64,000 nucleotides of DNA from Sporosarcina sp. Te-1 (GCF_017498505.1 NZ_CP071798.1:496001-560000); one strand, 5' to 3'. Counted from the stretch's first letter, positions 37,710 through 46,953 are shown. The notes: generated by a model not told the origin, from the letters alone. Translations and numbers: made by a program.

Positions 37710-38651
37710 ATGATACATAAAATTGTAATACCTACACCGTTTGCTGTCGGAGATGTGAACGCTTTTCTAGTGAAGGGGGATTCCTTATCGCTTGTTGACG
37801 CGGGACCCAAAACCCCGGAAGCCTATGAAGCACTGAAAAGGGGGCTGAAGGAAGCAGGCTACACATTCCGAGACATAGAGCAAGTCATTCTGACACACCA
37901 TCATCCCGATCATGCGGGATGGATGGACGCATTCGATCGGGCAGAGGTGATCGGACATCCATATAATGATCTTTGGTTGAAAAGGGATCAAGAATTCCTC
38001 GCCTATCATGATCGATTTTATTTGCAATGCCTTCTCGAGGAAGGGGTGCCTGAACAGTATTTACCGTGGGTGGAGAAAATGAAACGGCCGCTTGCATTAA
38101 TGGGCGACCGGACATTGGATCGTACGCTCGGCGAAGGGGATGAACTTCCCGGCCATCCGGGTTGGACGGTCATGGAAGCACTGGGCCATGCGCAAAGCCA
38201 TCTCGTCTTCTGGAATGAGAAGGATCGCGTCATGATCGGAGGAGATGTTGTGCTGGAAAGAGTCTCCTCGAATCCACTGATCGAGCCGCCAGCCAATCCA
38301 AATGACTCACGTCCACGGTCTCTCCTGCAATATAACGCTTCGTTACAGCGAATCCACGACTTGCCGGTCAATATCATTTACAGCGGGCATGGAAATGAAG
38401 TGCAAAACATCCAGCCGCTTATTGAATCGCGGCTCGCAAAACAAAAAGAGCGGGCGCACAAAGTGCACGGGATGATGGAGGATGGAAGGAAGACCATTTT
38501 TGAATTGACAACAGAATTATTCCCGGCTGTCTATGAAAAGGAACTCGGTTTGACATTGTCTGAGACGATCGGGCAAGTCGATTACCTGCTATCGACAGGG
38601 AGCATCAGGGAATCGGAAGAAAGCGGCGTCCTATACTATGAGCAGGCGTAA
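37710..38651 (+). CDS. Metallo-beta-lactamase-fold hydrolase (YqjP)
   Basis: A 313-residue MBL protein with LTHHHPDHAGW (HxHxDH), HAQSHLVFW and the final-half IYSGHGNE. The C-terminal helical part (about 235-313) resembles the winged-helix tail of LACTB2-type hydrolases. Substrate unknown. AAAGGAG precedes the ATG. It overlaps the following SDR gene by 14 bases, so both are co-translated. This is the yqjP-yqjQ pair of B. subtilis. Confidence 0.85.
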   Translation: MIHKIVIPTPFAVGDVNAFLVKGDSLSLVDAGPKTPEAYEALKRGLKEAGYTFRDIEQVILTHHHPDHAGWMDAFDRAEVIGHPYNDLWLKRDQEFLAYHDRFYLQCLLEEGVPEQYLPWVEKMKRPLALMGDRTLDRTLGEGDELPGHPGWTVMEALGHAQSHLVFWNEKDRVMIGGDVVLERVSSNPLIEPPANPNDSRPRSLLQYNASLQRIHDLPVNIIYSGHGNEVQNIQPLIESRLAKQKERAHKVHGMMEDGRKTIFELTTELFPAVYEKELGLTLSETIGQVDYLLSTGSIRESEESGVLYYEQA

Positions 38652-39396
38652 GAAGGTGTTTCTGACTGGCGCAACAAGCGGTGTTGGACGGGAAGTGGCG
38701 AAGCGGCTGCTTTCCATGCCAGATCTCTATCAGGTAATTGCTACCGGACGTGCTCTCGATGCCCTGTTTGAATTGCAGAATGAAGGGGCGACTGTCATTC
38801 CAGCCGATATAGGGAATGATGCGGATATCGGAAAATTGATAGAACAAGTCGGCACTCCTGACATTGTGATTCATTCGGCAGGCGTCGGCACCTTTGCGTT
38901 AGCACACGAACTGACCGACAGCCAAATCGAGAAGATGCTGGATGTGAATGTCCTGGCACCCATGAAGCTGACAAAACGTCTCCTCCCGGGCATGCTGGAG
39001 AGAAGGGAGGGACATCTGATCTTTATCGGTTCTCAGGCGGGTAAGGTGGCAACACCAAAAGCATCTGTTTATGCCGCCACGAAACACGCGCTGATCGGCT
39101 ACATTAACGCACTTCGGATGGAAGTTGCCCCGCGCGGCATCAAGGTATCCGCCATCCATCCGGGACCGATTGACACACCATTTCTCGACCATGCCGATGC
39201 GACCGGTACATATCGGCATTCGGTCGGGGCCCATTTGTTGTCGACCGAGACCGTTGCAGAAGCGGTTGTCAAAATCATTGCTACTCCGGTTAGGGAAGTC
39301 AACTTGCCCGGCTATATGGGGTGGACAAGTAAATTATATGGCCTGGCCCCGGGTTTGATTGAAAAATGGGGAAAGCGTTTTTTTGATAAGAAGTAA
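38638..39396 (+). CDS. Short-chain dehydrogenase/reductase (YqjQ)
   Basis: A 252-residue classical SDR with cofactor motif LTGATSGVGREVAKRLL, HSAGVGTFA (NAG-like), catalytic Ser in FIGSQAGKV and YAATKHAL (YxxxK). After the active site comes the PG motif IHPGPIDTPF. Substrate unknown. Start ATG at 38638 within the end of the yqjP-like gene. A weak terminator hairpin (CCTT/AAGG plus a T run) follows the stop. Confidence 0.87.
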   Translation: MSRRKKVFLTGATSGVGREVAKRLLSMPDLYQVIATGRALDALFELQNEGATVIPADIGNDADIGKLIEQVGTPDIVIHSAGVGTFALAHELTDSQIEKMLDVNVLAPMKLTKRLLPGMLERREGHLIFIGSQAGKVATPKASVYAATKHALIGYINALRMEVAPRGIKVSAIHPGPIDTPFLDHADATGTYRHSVGAHLLSTETVAEAVVKIIATPVREVNLPGYMGWTSKLYGLAPGLIEKWGKRFFDKK

Positions 39397-39491
39397 CGGG
39401 TCCTTGGAAAGGGCTCTTTTTTTATTTGCCTTCTCTACGTTGCTGTCCGTATGTATCCAATAAGGAATTTGCGTAAACGATACTAAAAGGG

Positions 39492-39534
39492 TTGCATAGT
39501 TCTTAACAAAAGTTTAAAATGTAAACAAAAGTTT
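39492..39534 (+). promoter_or_regulatory. psuK promoter with paired AACAAAAGTTT operator-like sites
   Basis: TTGCAT (39492-39497), 17-base spacer and TAAAAT (39515-39520) form a sigma-A promoter. AACAAAAGTTT occurs at 39505-39515 and 39524-39534, starts 19 bases apart. Each contains AAC/GTT inverted arms. One site lies over the spacer and the first -10 base and the other around +1, the place for repression. The psuK product carries a helix-turn-helix and is the natural candidate regulator (inference). Confidence 0.55.
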
Positions 39535-39563
39535 GAGTGTGCTAGGGAAAGGAGGCCCGACAG

Positions 39564-40664
39564 GTGAATGAAAAAGAGCAGCTCGTCCTCGAGTTGATCC
39601 GAAAAAATCCGTTTGTGTCCCAACAGGAAATTGCTGATGAAATGAAGTTGTCTCGGCCCGCGGTAGCCAATTTGATCTCCGGTTTGATGAAAAAAGGCAT
39701 CATCACTGGACGAGCCTATGTCATTCCAGAGATGCAGAAGATTGTCTGTATTGGCGGAGCCAATGTAGACCGGAAATTCCACTTGAAAAATGATGCTCAG
39801 CTTGGAACGTCCAATCCGACGACAGCGACAGTTGCAATTGGTGGGGTAGCGAGAAATATTGCAGAAAATTTAGGGAGACTGGGCCATGCAGTCAAACTCA
39901 TGACGGTCGCGGGGCAAGATGCGGATTGGGAGTTAATCACGACGTATTCAGAACCATTCATGGATTTGTCCTCCGTCCAACAACTTCCTGGTGAGTCGAC
40001 AGGCTCTTACTCTGCCGTTCTCGATCCGCATGGAGAGCTTGTCATCGCGATGGCGACGATGGATGTCTATACGAGCCTTACGCCGGATTATATCAGTCTA
40101 AATGAACGGCATATCGCCCAAGCTTCGATGATCGTCATGGATCTCAATTGTACCAAGGCAACGTCCGAATTCGTAAGGCGACTGGCGGTTCGGCACGGCA
40201 CGCCTCTGACGATCGTCCCGGTTTCCTCCCCTAAAATGGCGAACATGCCGGATACGTTGGAAGGGGTGACGTGGTTCATCTGCAATGAAGACGAAGCGGA
40301 GGCGTATACGGGCATCCCAATCGATACAATCAATGATTGGGAACGGGCTGTTCTCGCTTTGCTGGACGCAGGAGCAGAGCACGTTGTTGTGACACGGGGG
40401 TCGGAAGGGGTCATGGCAGCAGATCGACAGACGAAACAGATTCTGCATGCGAAAGCGATCCAGGAAGTGCAAGTGGAAGATGTGACGGGTGCCGGCGACG
40501 CCTTCATCTCAGGATTGCTACATGGTGTCGTGTCAGGCTGGCCGAACGACAAAGCAGTTCAGGCGGGCCGGGTAAACGCCGCGAAAACGTTAGAATCACC
40601 ATCTACGGTCAGACCGGAGTTGACTGTATCACAACTAGAACATGAAATGGAGGAATACAAATGA
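39564..40664 (+). CDS. psuK: Pseudouridine kinase with N-terminal winged helix-turn-helix
   Basis: A 366-residue fusion. Residues 1-55 form a MarR-like winged helix-turn-helix ([32 protein letters not shown]). Residues 60-366 are a PfkB ribokinase domain ([31 protein letters not shown], and the C-terminal [14 protein letters not shown] with catalytic Asp). With PsuG next to it, the substrate is most likely pseudouridine. The HTH suggests sugar-responsive autoregulation. Start GTG at 39564 with AAAGGAGG upstream. It overlaps psuG by ATGA. Confidence 0.88.
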   Translation: MNEKEQLVLELIRKNPFVSQQEIADEMKLSRPAVANLISGLMKKGIITGRAYVIPEMQKIVCIGGANVDRKFHLKNDAQLGTSNPTTATVAIGGVARNIAENLGRLGHAVKLMTVAGQDADWELITTYSEPFMDLSSVQQLPGESTGSYSAVLDPHGELVIAMATMDVYTSLTPDYISLNERHIAQASMIVMDLNCTKATSEFVRRLAVRHGTPLTIVPVSSPKMANMPDTLEGVTWFICNEDEAEAYTGIPIDTINDWERAVLALLDAGAEHVVVTRGSEGVMAADRQTKQILHAKAIQEVQVEDVTGAGDAFISGLLHGVVSGWPNDKAVQAGRVNAAKTLESPSTVRPELTVSQLEHEMEEYK

Positions 40665-41572
40665 ATCAATATCTCTCATACTCAGAAGAAGTCAAACAAG
40701 CAATGGAAGCAGGGAAACCCATAGTCGCGCTAGAATCGACTATCATTTCACACGGCATGCCGTATCCACAAAACGTGCAAACAGCAAGGGAAGTGGAACA
40801 AATTATCCGAGATAACGGCGCCGTTCCGGCAACCATTGCATTAATTGACGGCAAAATAAAAATTGGCCTATCCGATGAAGAGCTCGAAATGTTTGGAAAC
40901 AGTAAAAATGTTGCGAAAGCTTCGCGCCGTGACTTGGGCTACTTACTAGCGACAAAGCAACTTGGTGCAACGACTGTCGCTGCGACGATGATCTGTGCCG
41001 ACCTTGCCGGCATCCGTATATTTGTGACAGGTGGGATAGGCGGCGTCCACCGTGGTGCCGAAACGACGATGGATATTTCCGCTGACCTGGAAGAATTGGC
41101 CCAAACGAATGTGGCGGTCGTCTGTGCGGGAGCTAAATCGATTCTTGATATTGGCTTGACGCTCGAATACCTTGAGACAAAAGGTGTTCCAGTTATTGGC
41201 TACCAAACAGATGAATTACCTGCATTCTATACAAGAAAAAGCGGCTTTTCGATCAATTTCCGAGCAGATGATGAGAAGATCGTGGCGGGCACATTGCATG
41301 CCAAATGGGAGTTGGGCTTACAAGGCGGGGCAGTCATTGCCAATCCGATTCAGGCCAAGGATGAACTCGATCCTGAGCTGATTGACGGCATTATCGCCCA
41401 AGCATTGAAAGAAGCCGAAGCAAACGGGATAAAAGGGAAAGACACGACGCCGTTTCTTCTGGCAAAAGTAAAAGAACTGACGGAAGGCAAAAGTCTCGTT
41501 GCCAACATTGCGCTTGTCAAAAACAATGCCGTTGTCGGTGCAAAGATTGCAGTTGCATTCCAACAATTCTAA
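40661..41572 (+). CDS. psuG: Pseudouridine-5'-phosphate glycosidase
   Basis: A 303-residue PsuG-family protein with [18 protein letters not shown], the catalytic region [29 protein letters not shown] and [20 protein letters not shown]. It cleaves the C-C glycosidic bond of pseudouridine 5'-phosphate to uracil and ribose 5-phosphate. The start overlaps the psuK stop, so kinase and glycosidase are made together. A terminator follows. Confidence 0.95.
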   Translation: MNQYLSYSEEVKQAMEAGKPIVALESTIISHGMPYPQNVQTAREVEQIIRDNGAVPATIALIDGKIKIGLSDEELEMFGNSKNVAKASRRDLGYLLATKQLGATTVAATMICADLAGIRIFVTGGIGGVHRGAETTMDISADLEELAQTNVAVVCAGAKSILDIGLTLEYLETKGVPVIGYQTDELPAFYTRKSGFSINFRADDEKIVAGTLHAKWELGLQGGAVIANPIQAKDELDPELIDGIIAQALKEAEANGIKGKDTTPFLLAKVKELTEGKSLVANIALVKNNAVVGAKIAVAFQQF

Positions 41573-41576
41573 TGAT

Positions 41577-41606
41577 TAAAAACGTCCAGTTGGGCGTTTT
41601 TTTTTG
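41577..41606 (+). terminator. Terminator after psuG
   Basis: Stem AAACGTCC / GGGCGTTT (one G-T pair) with an AGTT loop, then a long T run. Confidence 0.85.
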
Positions 41607-41690
41607 GATATGAAACGTTCCCGAGAATACATTCTATTATATGGGGTAGAGCAAGAAAAGAACCATATGGCAAGGGAGGCTTTTCCTAAA

Positions 41691-42380
41691 ATGAAAAAAG
41701 ACCCTCTGCAGCATGAGCGAATTAAAACGAGCTTGACCATCATCGCGACATTTTTAATGGGATTTATTGATGCTTATACATTTGATGAGCGCAACGGAAC
41801 GTTTGCGAGCGCGCAGACTGGAAATATGATTATGCTTGGTGCCAAACTGTTCTCTGGAGAATGGCAAGAGTCCGCCAGTCATCTAACTGTTCTCGCCGGC
41901 TTTGCGCTAGGGGTATTTGGGGGAGAAGCAATTTCTTCGAAGTACTCATTTCTAGGCTTGCAGCAATACCGTCTGTTTTTAATGACGGAAGCCGTTCTGT
42001 TACTGCTGTTAGCGTGTTTTCAGTCCATCCTGACAGATTCATTAATGGTCCTCTTTCTAGGAATTCTTGCAGGTTATGTCTTAACCCTGTTCCGAACGAT
42101 CCGGACTACGGGAGTGAATAATGGCATCATGACAGGGAATACGAAAAATTTAATGAATAACCTTTATAAAGTGCTGTTCCAAAAAGATCAACAAGCGAAA
42201 GAAGAATGCAGAAATTTATTGATTGGCATCCTTTTGTTTATTCTCGGTGTGGGAGCCGGCACACTCGTAGTGAAATTGGATGCCCGGTTGAACTTATGGT
42301 GCGCATTTTCCATCGTTTGCCTAACCGCCATTTGGATTGAGGTGAAATGGATTTCTAAAATGAAGCGATTGAACGGCTAG
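41691..42380 (+). CDS. DUF1275/YoaK family membrane protein
   Basis: A 229-residue protein with about six hydrophobic segments. DUF1275 motifs: GFIDAYTF near residue 25, FASAQTGNMIMLG and TTGVNNGIMTGNTKNL. No biochemical function is established to my knowledge. I chose the ATG at 41691 (MKKDPLQHER) with GGGAGG about ten bases upstream; starts at 41667 and earlier are possible. A terminator-like hairpin for the convergent gene lies at 42452-42481. Confidence 0.8.
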   Translation: MKKDPLQHERIKTSLTIIATFLMGFIDAYTFDERNGTFASAQTGNMIMLGAKLFSGEWQESASHLTVLAGFALGVFGGEAISSKYSFLGLQQYRLFLMTEAVLLLLLACFQSILTDSLMVLFLGILAGYVLTLFRTIRTTGVNNGIMTGNTKNLMNNLYKVLFQKDQQAKEECRNLLIGILLFILGVGAGTLVVKLDARLNLWCAFSIVCLTAIWIEVKWISKMKRLNG

Positions 42381-42451
42381 GTGAGCAGCAAAACTCTGAC
42401 TAAAAAATAATCGAATTAATTGAAATACATTGATCCCATCTTACAACAAAA

Positions 42452-42481
42452 GGACGCACCCGCCTTAAAGGGATGCGTCAT
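42452..42481. terminator. Hairpin between the DUF1275 gene and the DinB-like gene
   Basis: GACGCA-CC / GG-TGCGTC stem with an eight-to-ten-base loop. T runs are weak on both sides. Confidence 0.5.
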
Positions 42482-42490
42482 AAAGTATGG

Positions 42491-42993
42491 TTATGTTTGT
42501 GAACGAGTCAAACCGAGCTTTTCTTTTACTTCCTTCAGTTGTTCGGTATGTCGCATTTCATGATAGGCGATAAAAGGTATCCATTGTTTCAAATTTAAGT
42601 CGCCGAAGACAGGTGAGGATATGCCTTTTTTTCTAAATCGTCGGCTGAGGACTGTTCGACAAATTCGCGTAATGCTTCATGCGTCTGAAATAGCTTAGTT
42701 TTTAACTCGGCAAGCGAACGAGCGTCTTCAGTTGGTACTGCAAATGGAGGCGCCTGGACTTTTGTAGAACGATTCACGGACAGTTCGATCGGCTTGTCAG
42801 CAACTCTCTTCTCATCCCCTGTTGCAAGTTGGTGGGCAATTGTTTGCGTAATGCCACCCTCCATCAAATATAAATGCTCCAGGATTTGTTGTATAGACCA
42901 TTCTCGGTCGGAAGGCTTTTTATTAATATCGTCATCTGAAAGGTCATTCAACTCATTCAGTAGCTCTTCTCGTGCCTTATCGTTGATCTGCAT
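42491..42993 (-). pseudogene. DinB-like (DUF664-type) four-helix protein, frameshifted
   Basis: Starting at MQINDKAREELL (ATG at 42993, GAAAGGGG upstream) the frame reads like a DinB/DfsB-family four-helix protein (REWSIQQILEHLYLMEGG with a metal-type His). It stops early after KKAYPHLSSAT. The -1-shifted frame continues with GISSPVFGDLNLKQWIPFIAYHEMRHTEQLKE and ends at 42491, carrying the second metal-site motif YHEMRH. One extra A in the seven-A run (plus-strand T 42626-42632) would restore a full gene of about 167 residues. It is either a pseudogene or a homopolymer sequencing error. Confidence 0.8.
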
Positions 42994-43164
42994 ATGGTTG
43001 CCCCTTTCTACATGAGTTTTCATCATATCATCTTGGACACTGAATTACTTTGATAACGACCTAGATAGACAAGAGTGATAAAGGAGAATAGACATGCGAT
43101 AGATGTACACTCAAAAAACAGCAGCAAATTATCCCACGATGAGCGGGTTGTTTGTCCAAGTAAT

Positions 43165-43655
43165 TTACAGTATGTTCATTCTAAGGTGTATCACTCGGCC
43201 AAGATGAATGAGAGTAACTGACACTGGTATTCTTTCCGTATTCAATTCCATCCGGATACTTTCTGTCCAGCCATGAACGGCAGCAGACGCATAGGTGGAC
43301 TGTAAAACAGTGCCCTGATCCCCGAAAAATAAAAGCAACAGGAGAATTTGTTTTAAAATGCGAAACAGCTGCTTTGGTACCATAGGCGACACTCCAATGT
43401 CATATCGAACATGCGTCTCATATTCTCTGTGCTAACATCCTTCGCATGATCAAAAAATTGAAATACTAGCATTATTTACCATTTATCAAAAAGCAGTATT
43501 CTGCAATCGCAGTTTTCGTATTCCGATAGACATGCTTTCTCGCCCGACATCTGCCACAACATAAATTGCTGATTGACTTTTACTCGTCAATTCAGCGACC
43601 AGTTCCTGAAGACTTGAGGCCCCTGTTATAACAATTACCAGATATTTAAATTATC
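43165..43655 (-). pseudogene. Degraded short-chain dehydrogenase remnant
   Basis: On the minus strand KYLVIVITGASS joins LQELVAELTSKSQSAIYVVADVGRES (about 43650-43530), an SDR N-terminus missing the cofactor-loop helix. After frame breaks, LQSTYASAAVHGWTESIRM and PVSVTLIHLGR (43300-43185) match the YxxxK region and the following strand. The YASAA sequence has lost the catalytic Lys. No open frame connects the parts and there is no C-terminus, so it is a dead gene. Confidence 0.7.
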
Positions 43656-43799
43656 TCCAGTCCGGACAAATTGAGTGGGTTCTCCGCTTTGTTAACGGGA
43701 TGATCGCTATACTTTTAATCCAGATTAAAAAAATGATTTAGATGATTGGAATGACCTATCAGTAAAGCGAATATATTCAAGGGGAAGGAGGCATATCAC

Positions 43800-44150
43800 A
43801 TGTCGCAAAAAAACAAGCAAAAATATATTGCCACACCTGTGCAGACGATTTTTAAAAAGTTTGCCGATTATCGTGATGTTACCCTCGTCTATGGCGAACC
43901 CATCGAGGTAGGATTAAAAAAGGTTGTTCCTGTAGCAAAAGTGAAGTATGCAGTAGGTGGTGGGGGCGATGGCAACGGTGGAGAAGGAGGCGGTGGTTCC
44001 TTTTCTATCCAACCGATTGGTATGTTTGAAATATCCCCTGACAAGCTTACCTTCACATCGGTAAAAAATATGCAAAAACGAAATGTCCTGATTCTACTTG
44101 TAGTTGGTCTGGCTGGATTACTACTCTTTCGGAAGAAAAAAAGAAGATGA
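43800..44150 (+). CDS. GerW/YtfJ-like protein with C-terminal membrane anchor
   Basis: A 116-residue protein. The core VTLVYGEPIEV...KKVVPVAKVKYAVGGGG, a Gly-rich loop, and GGGSFSIQPIGMFEIS follow the pattern of the sporulation protein YtfJ/GerW (GDPVET...VSKVGFGFAAGG...GGGVSITPIAFL in B. subtilis, from memory). Unlike that soluble protein it ends with a hydrophobic helix (about 95-111) and a basic tail RKKKRR. GGAGG precedes the ATG. It lies beside coat genes, so a spore role is likely but unproven. Confidence 0.7.
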   Translation: MSQKNKQKYIATPVQTIFKKFADYRDVTLVYGEPIEVGLKKVVPVAKVKYAVGGGGDGNGGEGGGGSFSIQPIGMFEISPDKLTFTSVKNMQKRNVLILLVVGLAGLLLFRKKKRR

Positions 44151-44157
44151 GCACAGC

Positions 44158-44188
44158 ATCCCCTAATATTATCGTAGGGGATTTTTTT
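44158..44188 (+). terminator. Terminator after the GerW-like gene
   Basis: Perfect stem ATCCCCTA / TAGGGGAT with a loop of about nine bases, then seven T. Confidence 0.9.
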
Positions 44189-44394
44189 GTTTCTTAGGTT
44201 ACTAGTTATACAGCAACAAAGCAACCGTTCCTTCTACTTCTCTTCATCTCGGAAAAGAGCCGATCAATTCTTGTCGAAAAGGTAATAACGTTAGTTGGAA
44301 CTTGTACAAAATTTACGTGCTAGTGTATAGAGGCCCGACCAATGAACTGCTTATTGAGTATACATACTAGAAAGCGCAATAGGAGGTGAATGGA

Positions 44395-44694
44395 TTGGAA
44401 AAAAAAGAGAGCCGAGAAGAATTGTATGGGCTGTCCAGCCAGCTGATGGAATTGTTTGTGTCAGATTTATTCACAAAGAACAAGGTGAATGTTAAAGAGG
44501 CGAAACAACGTTTAACACTGGAACAAAAATTGCAGCTAAAACAAACGGTAGAACAGCTTAAAATTCAAGTAGAAGACTTTTTAGAATCAAAAGCCGTACG
44601 TCAAGTCACCTCAACGACAGAAAAAACAGCGGAGCCTGCTGTAAATCCGCTGCGTCAGGCAATCATTCAGAAGATACAAAATAAAGGGAAATGA
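44395..44694 (+). CDS. CotW-like spore coat protein
   Basis: A 99-residue hydrophilic, helix-rich protein. The middle (LMELFVSDLFTKNKVNVKEAKQRL...LKQTVEQLKIQVEDFLES) and the basic C-terminus (NPLRQAIIQKIQNKGK) resemble CotW of B. subtilis. The start is TTG at 44395, eight bases after AGGAGG. The GTG at 44386 overlaps that site and cannot use it. It lies directly before the cotX-like gene, as cotW is near cotX in B. subtilis. No confident sporulation-sigma promoter was assigned. Confidence 0.7.
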   Translation: MEKKESREELYGLSSQLMELFVSDLFTKNKVNVKEAKQRLTLEQKLQLKQTVEQLKIQVEDFLESKAVRQVTSTTEKTAEPAVNPLRQAIIQKIQNKGK

Positions 44695-44776
44695 AAAAAA
44701 TAAAAAAAACTAGATAGTTTGTCCAACTCTAACCATGAATTGAACATGTAATAGAAGAGAGAGGAGGGATGTAACA

Positions 44777-45235
44777 ATGGAATATTATTCTTCTGAGGAG
44801 AAGGAATGGTCTGCACTTGACCGATCCTCCGAGCATCCAATCGCTTCCTGTTCACGTGAATCTTCAAACACGGGGGCGGACGCTGATTTGATATCTGATA
44901 TTGAACAGCTTTCCAACGAACTAATTGTGATCCGGGATTCCTGTAATATCACAGTGAGAACGACGGATACGCAGGTAGCTGTATCTTTGCAAGCAGCACT
45001 TCAAGTCGCTATCGCTATCGTTGTAAACATTTCAATTGCAGACGGCAATCGGGCTGAACGTGTCACAGCTGAATTATTGGAGAGAGCACAAATCCGCCAG
45101 ACGAACCGTCAAAGATTGATTATTGTCAACTCCCGTGATGTTGATGTTACAACGGAAGATACGGACGTAGCGATTTCCTTGCAGCTGCTCCTTCAAATCC
45201 TTCTTGCGCTGATTGTCCAATTGGATATTCTGTAA
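44777..45235 (+). CDS. cotX: CotX/CotV-family spore coat protein
   Basis: A 152-residue protein with two copies of the Spore_Coat_X_V domain: residues about 50-95 (VIRDSCNITVRTTDTQVAVSLQAALQVAIAIVV) and 112-152 (IIVNSRDVDVTTEDTDVAISLQLLLQ). CotX proteins build the insoluble outer coat or crust. GAGGAGGG precedes the ATG. The N-terminal 40 residues are Ser-rich and acidic, and variable in the family. A strong terminator follows. Confidence 0.9.
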   Translation: MEYYSSEEKEWSALDRSSEHPIASCSRESSNTGADADLISDIEQLSNELIVIRDSCNITVRTTDTQVAVSLQAALQVAIAIVVNISIADGNRAERVTAELLERAQIRQTNRQRLIIVNSRDVDVTTEDTDVAISLQLLLQILLALIVQLDIL

Positions 45236-45306
45236 ATAACGCACTGGAGTAGAGGAAGAGAAAGTTCAGCAAATAGGTAGCCACCCCCCGTAAAATCTAT
45301 TCAATA

Positions 45307-45352
45307 AATAACCTCCTTCTGCAGCTCATACCTAACAAGGGAGGTTATTTTC
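45307..45352 (+). terminator. Terminator after cotX
   Basis: Perfect stem AATAACCTCC / GGAGGTTATT with a 23-base loop, then TTTCTC. The rest of the 45236-45611 gap (about 260 bases beyond this hairpin) holds no gene or element that I recognise. Confidence 0.75.
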
Positions 45353-45611
45353 TCATTTCTTTTGTACATAGTTTCATGATATTTGAAAGGCATGGTGTAT
45401 CTCCATCTAGCCACTATAATGGAATACTCTCCAGTCGATGCTTTGAGTCAAAAAGCTGCCAAAGATCTTATTCTGGGAAAGTCACTCGTTTGTATTTATA
45501 GAAGGCAAATATTCTCAAGCAAGTTCCTTTCTATAACTTTCTCGAATAATCCGCCAACTGTTCAACTGGAAACCTCGTCTTGTGCTATTTTTTGACCGAA
45601 TAGTCATTCTT

Positions 45612-46529
45612 TTAGCGGCCGTGGATACGACGATTAGCAGAAACTCCATAGACAGGGGAGCGGAAGTGCAAGATTGGATCAGCGGAATTCTCAATACCAT
45701 CTGTCATGACAGTTGGATCAAACACCATCCGATCCGCACTCTCCTCTCGAATGCTCTTTATGGTTAGTAGACCGGCGTCAACTGTTTTTCGCTCCTTTGG
45801 CCATTTGATACTTGGATCATCAATGTTATCTTCCGGGGCTGCCAACTGGAGGATTAGCCGAAAACGTATCTGATGTCCCGTTTCCAAACGTCTCCTTAAT
45901 TCACTCTCCAAATTTGTCGGTGGTCCAAATCCCTTTCTTTCTTTTAAGCCCTCAGACAGAAGAGGTTCCCAAGTAAATCGGACCGCTTGTCGTTCCCCTT
46001 CATGGGACACTAGATAAAATGAGTGTAAGGAATGGTAGCATTCTGTTGCAAAACTGATGGGCGGCTTCAAACTTCTCAATAAATCAGGGAGCGTCGAAAA
46101 CTCGGGCATTCTCCTTAAGACTTCCAACTTCTCTAGAAGGGATAATGGTTCTCTCGTCAGCACTTGTAATAAACGGACGAAGGCTTCTGGTGTTTTCGTG
46201 ATAAAAACAGGTATATTCGCCATAGTTAAATTTGTAAAGCTCCCATCTGGCAGCCGAAACTGTACAGCCATGCCTTTGATTGGAACCAACAGCTCATTTG
46301 GATCCGGTGTTGGCCAAAAATGAGAAAAGCGTACGACTGCCGGCACAGGATCTCTTTGCAAATGAAGTGCCCTTGTCCAATTAGACGCTTCACCGCTTGG
46401 CTCGAAGATTGCATCGAATGCAATCCCTTTTGTATGGGCACGACGATAACCAGGAAAAGTACCCACTACTCTCTCAATCGTATTGACTGCCTCTGCGGGC
46501 GTCACGTTCTTTTGAAGTTCCTTACTCAT
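45612..46529 (-). CDS. Small catalase-family heme protein
   Basis: A 305-residue member of the minimal catalase-like (SrpA-type) proteins, shorter than classical catalases at about 480. The distal His is in YRRAHTKGIAFDAIF. AVVRFSHFWPTPDPNE, VKGMAVQF-like IKGMAVQFRLPDG, and the C-terminal FDPTVMTDGIENSADPILHFRSPVYGVS with a probable heme-ligand Tyr are visible. Likely a peroxidase or weak catalase. AGGAG lies seven bases before the ATG. It stands alone, convergent with cotX. Confidence 0.85.
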   Translation of the reverse strand: MSKELQKNVTPAEAVNTIERVVGTFPGYRRAHTKGIAFDAIFEPSGEASNWTRALHLQRDPVPAVVRFSHFWPTPDPNELLVPIKGMAVQFRLPDGSFTNLTMANIPVFITKTPEAFVRLLQVLTREPLSLLEKLEVLRRMPEFSTLPDLLRSLKPPISFATECYHSLHSFYLVSHEGERQAVRFTWEPLLSEGLKERKGFGPPTNLESELRRRLETGHQIRFRLILQLAAPEDNIDDPSIKWPKERKTVDAGLLTIKSIREESADRMVFDPTVMTDGIENSADPILHFRSPVYGVSANRRIHGR

Positions 46530-46673
46530 TTTGTCACTCCTCTTGAAAAATGAATTCCTTGTATAGTGAATACCCTGCTATCCCTACAATCAAAAGCCGT
46601 TATCTTCTTTCTCATGTTTAAAAGAAAGTTGTACGTGAAGTTAAATACAGTAGAAGACGGACTATTCTTCTAA

Positions 46674-46702
46674 TTGTAAACATATCTTTGAATCGCTATA
46701 CT
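46674..46702 (+). promoter_or_regulatory. Sigma-A promoter of the DUF2829 gene
   Basis: TTGTAA (46674-46679), 17-base spacer, TATACT (46697-46702), about 33 bases before the start codon. Confidence 0.65.
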
Positions 46703-46734
46703 TTGTAGAGAATCGAAAATAAAGGATGATGAAG

Positions 46735-46953
46735 ATGAAGTTTGAAGAAGTACTACCTCGATTAAAAAAGGGAGAAAAGGTAATCCGTGAAGGATGGGGC
46801 GGAGCCGAGCTCTATGTCAAACTAGTTGGTGAGAAGGAATTGGATGGTTTGAAATTGAACCCTTATTTTGTCATCAACGTAGAAGGGGAAGGTTACACGA
46901 TGTTCACTCCGACGGTCTGTGATCTGCTAGCAGAAGACTGGAAAGTAGTTTGA
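46735..46953 (+). CDS. DUF2829 protein, Tad2 (Thoeris anti-defence 2) family
   Basis: A 72-residue protein, MKFEEVLPRLKKGEKVIREGWGG...GYTMFTPTVCDLLAEDWKVV, with the DUF2829 hallmarks: N-terminal FEEVLPRLKKGEKV, Trp in EGWGG, and the terminal LLAEDWKVV. Tad2 of phage SPO1 belongs to this family; it sequesters the gcADPR signal of the Thoeris defence system. Other members have unknown roles, so function here is a hypothesis. AAAGGA (46721-46726) sets the ATG at 46735. It has its own promoter and ends 17 bases before an IS3 element. Confidence 0.8.
   Translation: MKFEEVLPRLKKGEKVIREGWGGAELYVKLVGEKELDGLKLNPYFVINVEGEGYTMFTPTVCDLLAEDWKVV

Noticed and set aside
45383-45595. 70-residue frame in the cotX-catalase gap
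   Set aside because: No Shine-Dalgarno, low-complexity start, no family signal; treated as non-coding.
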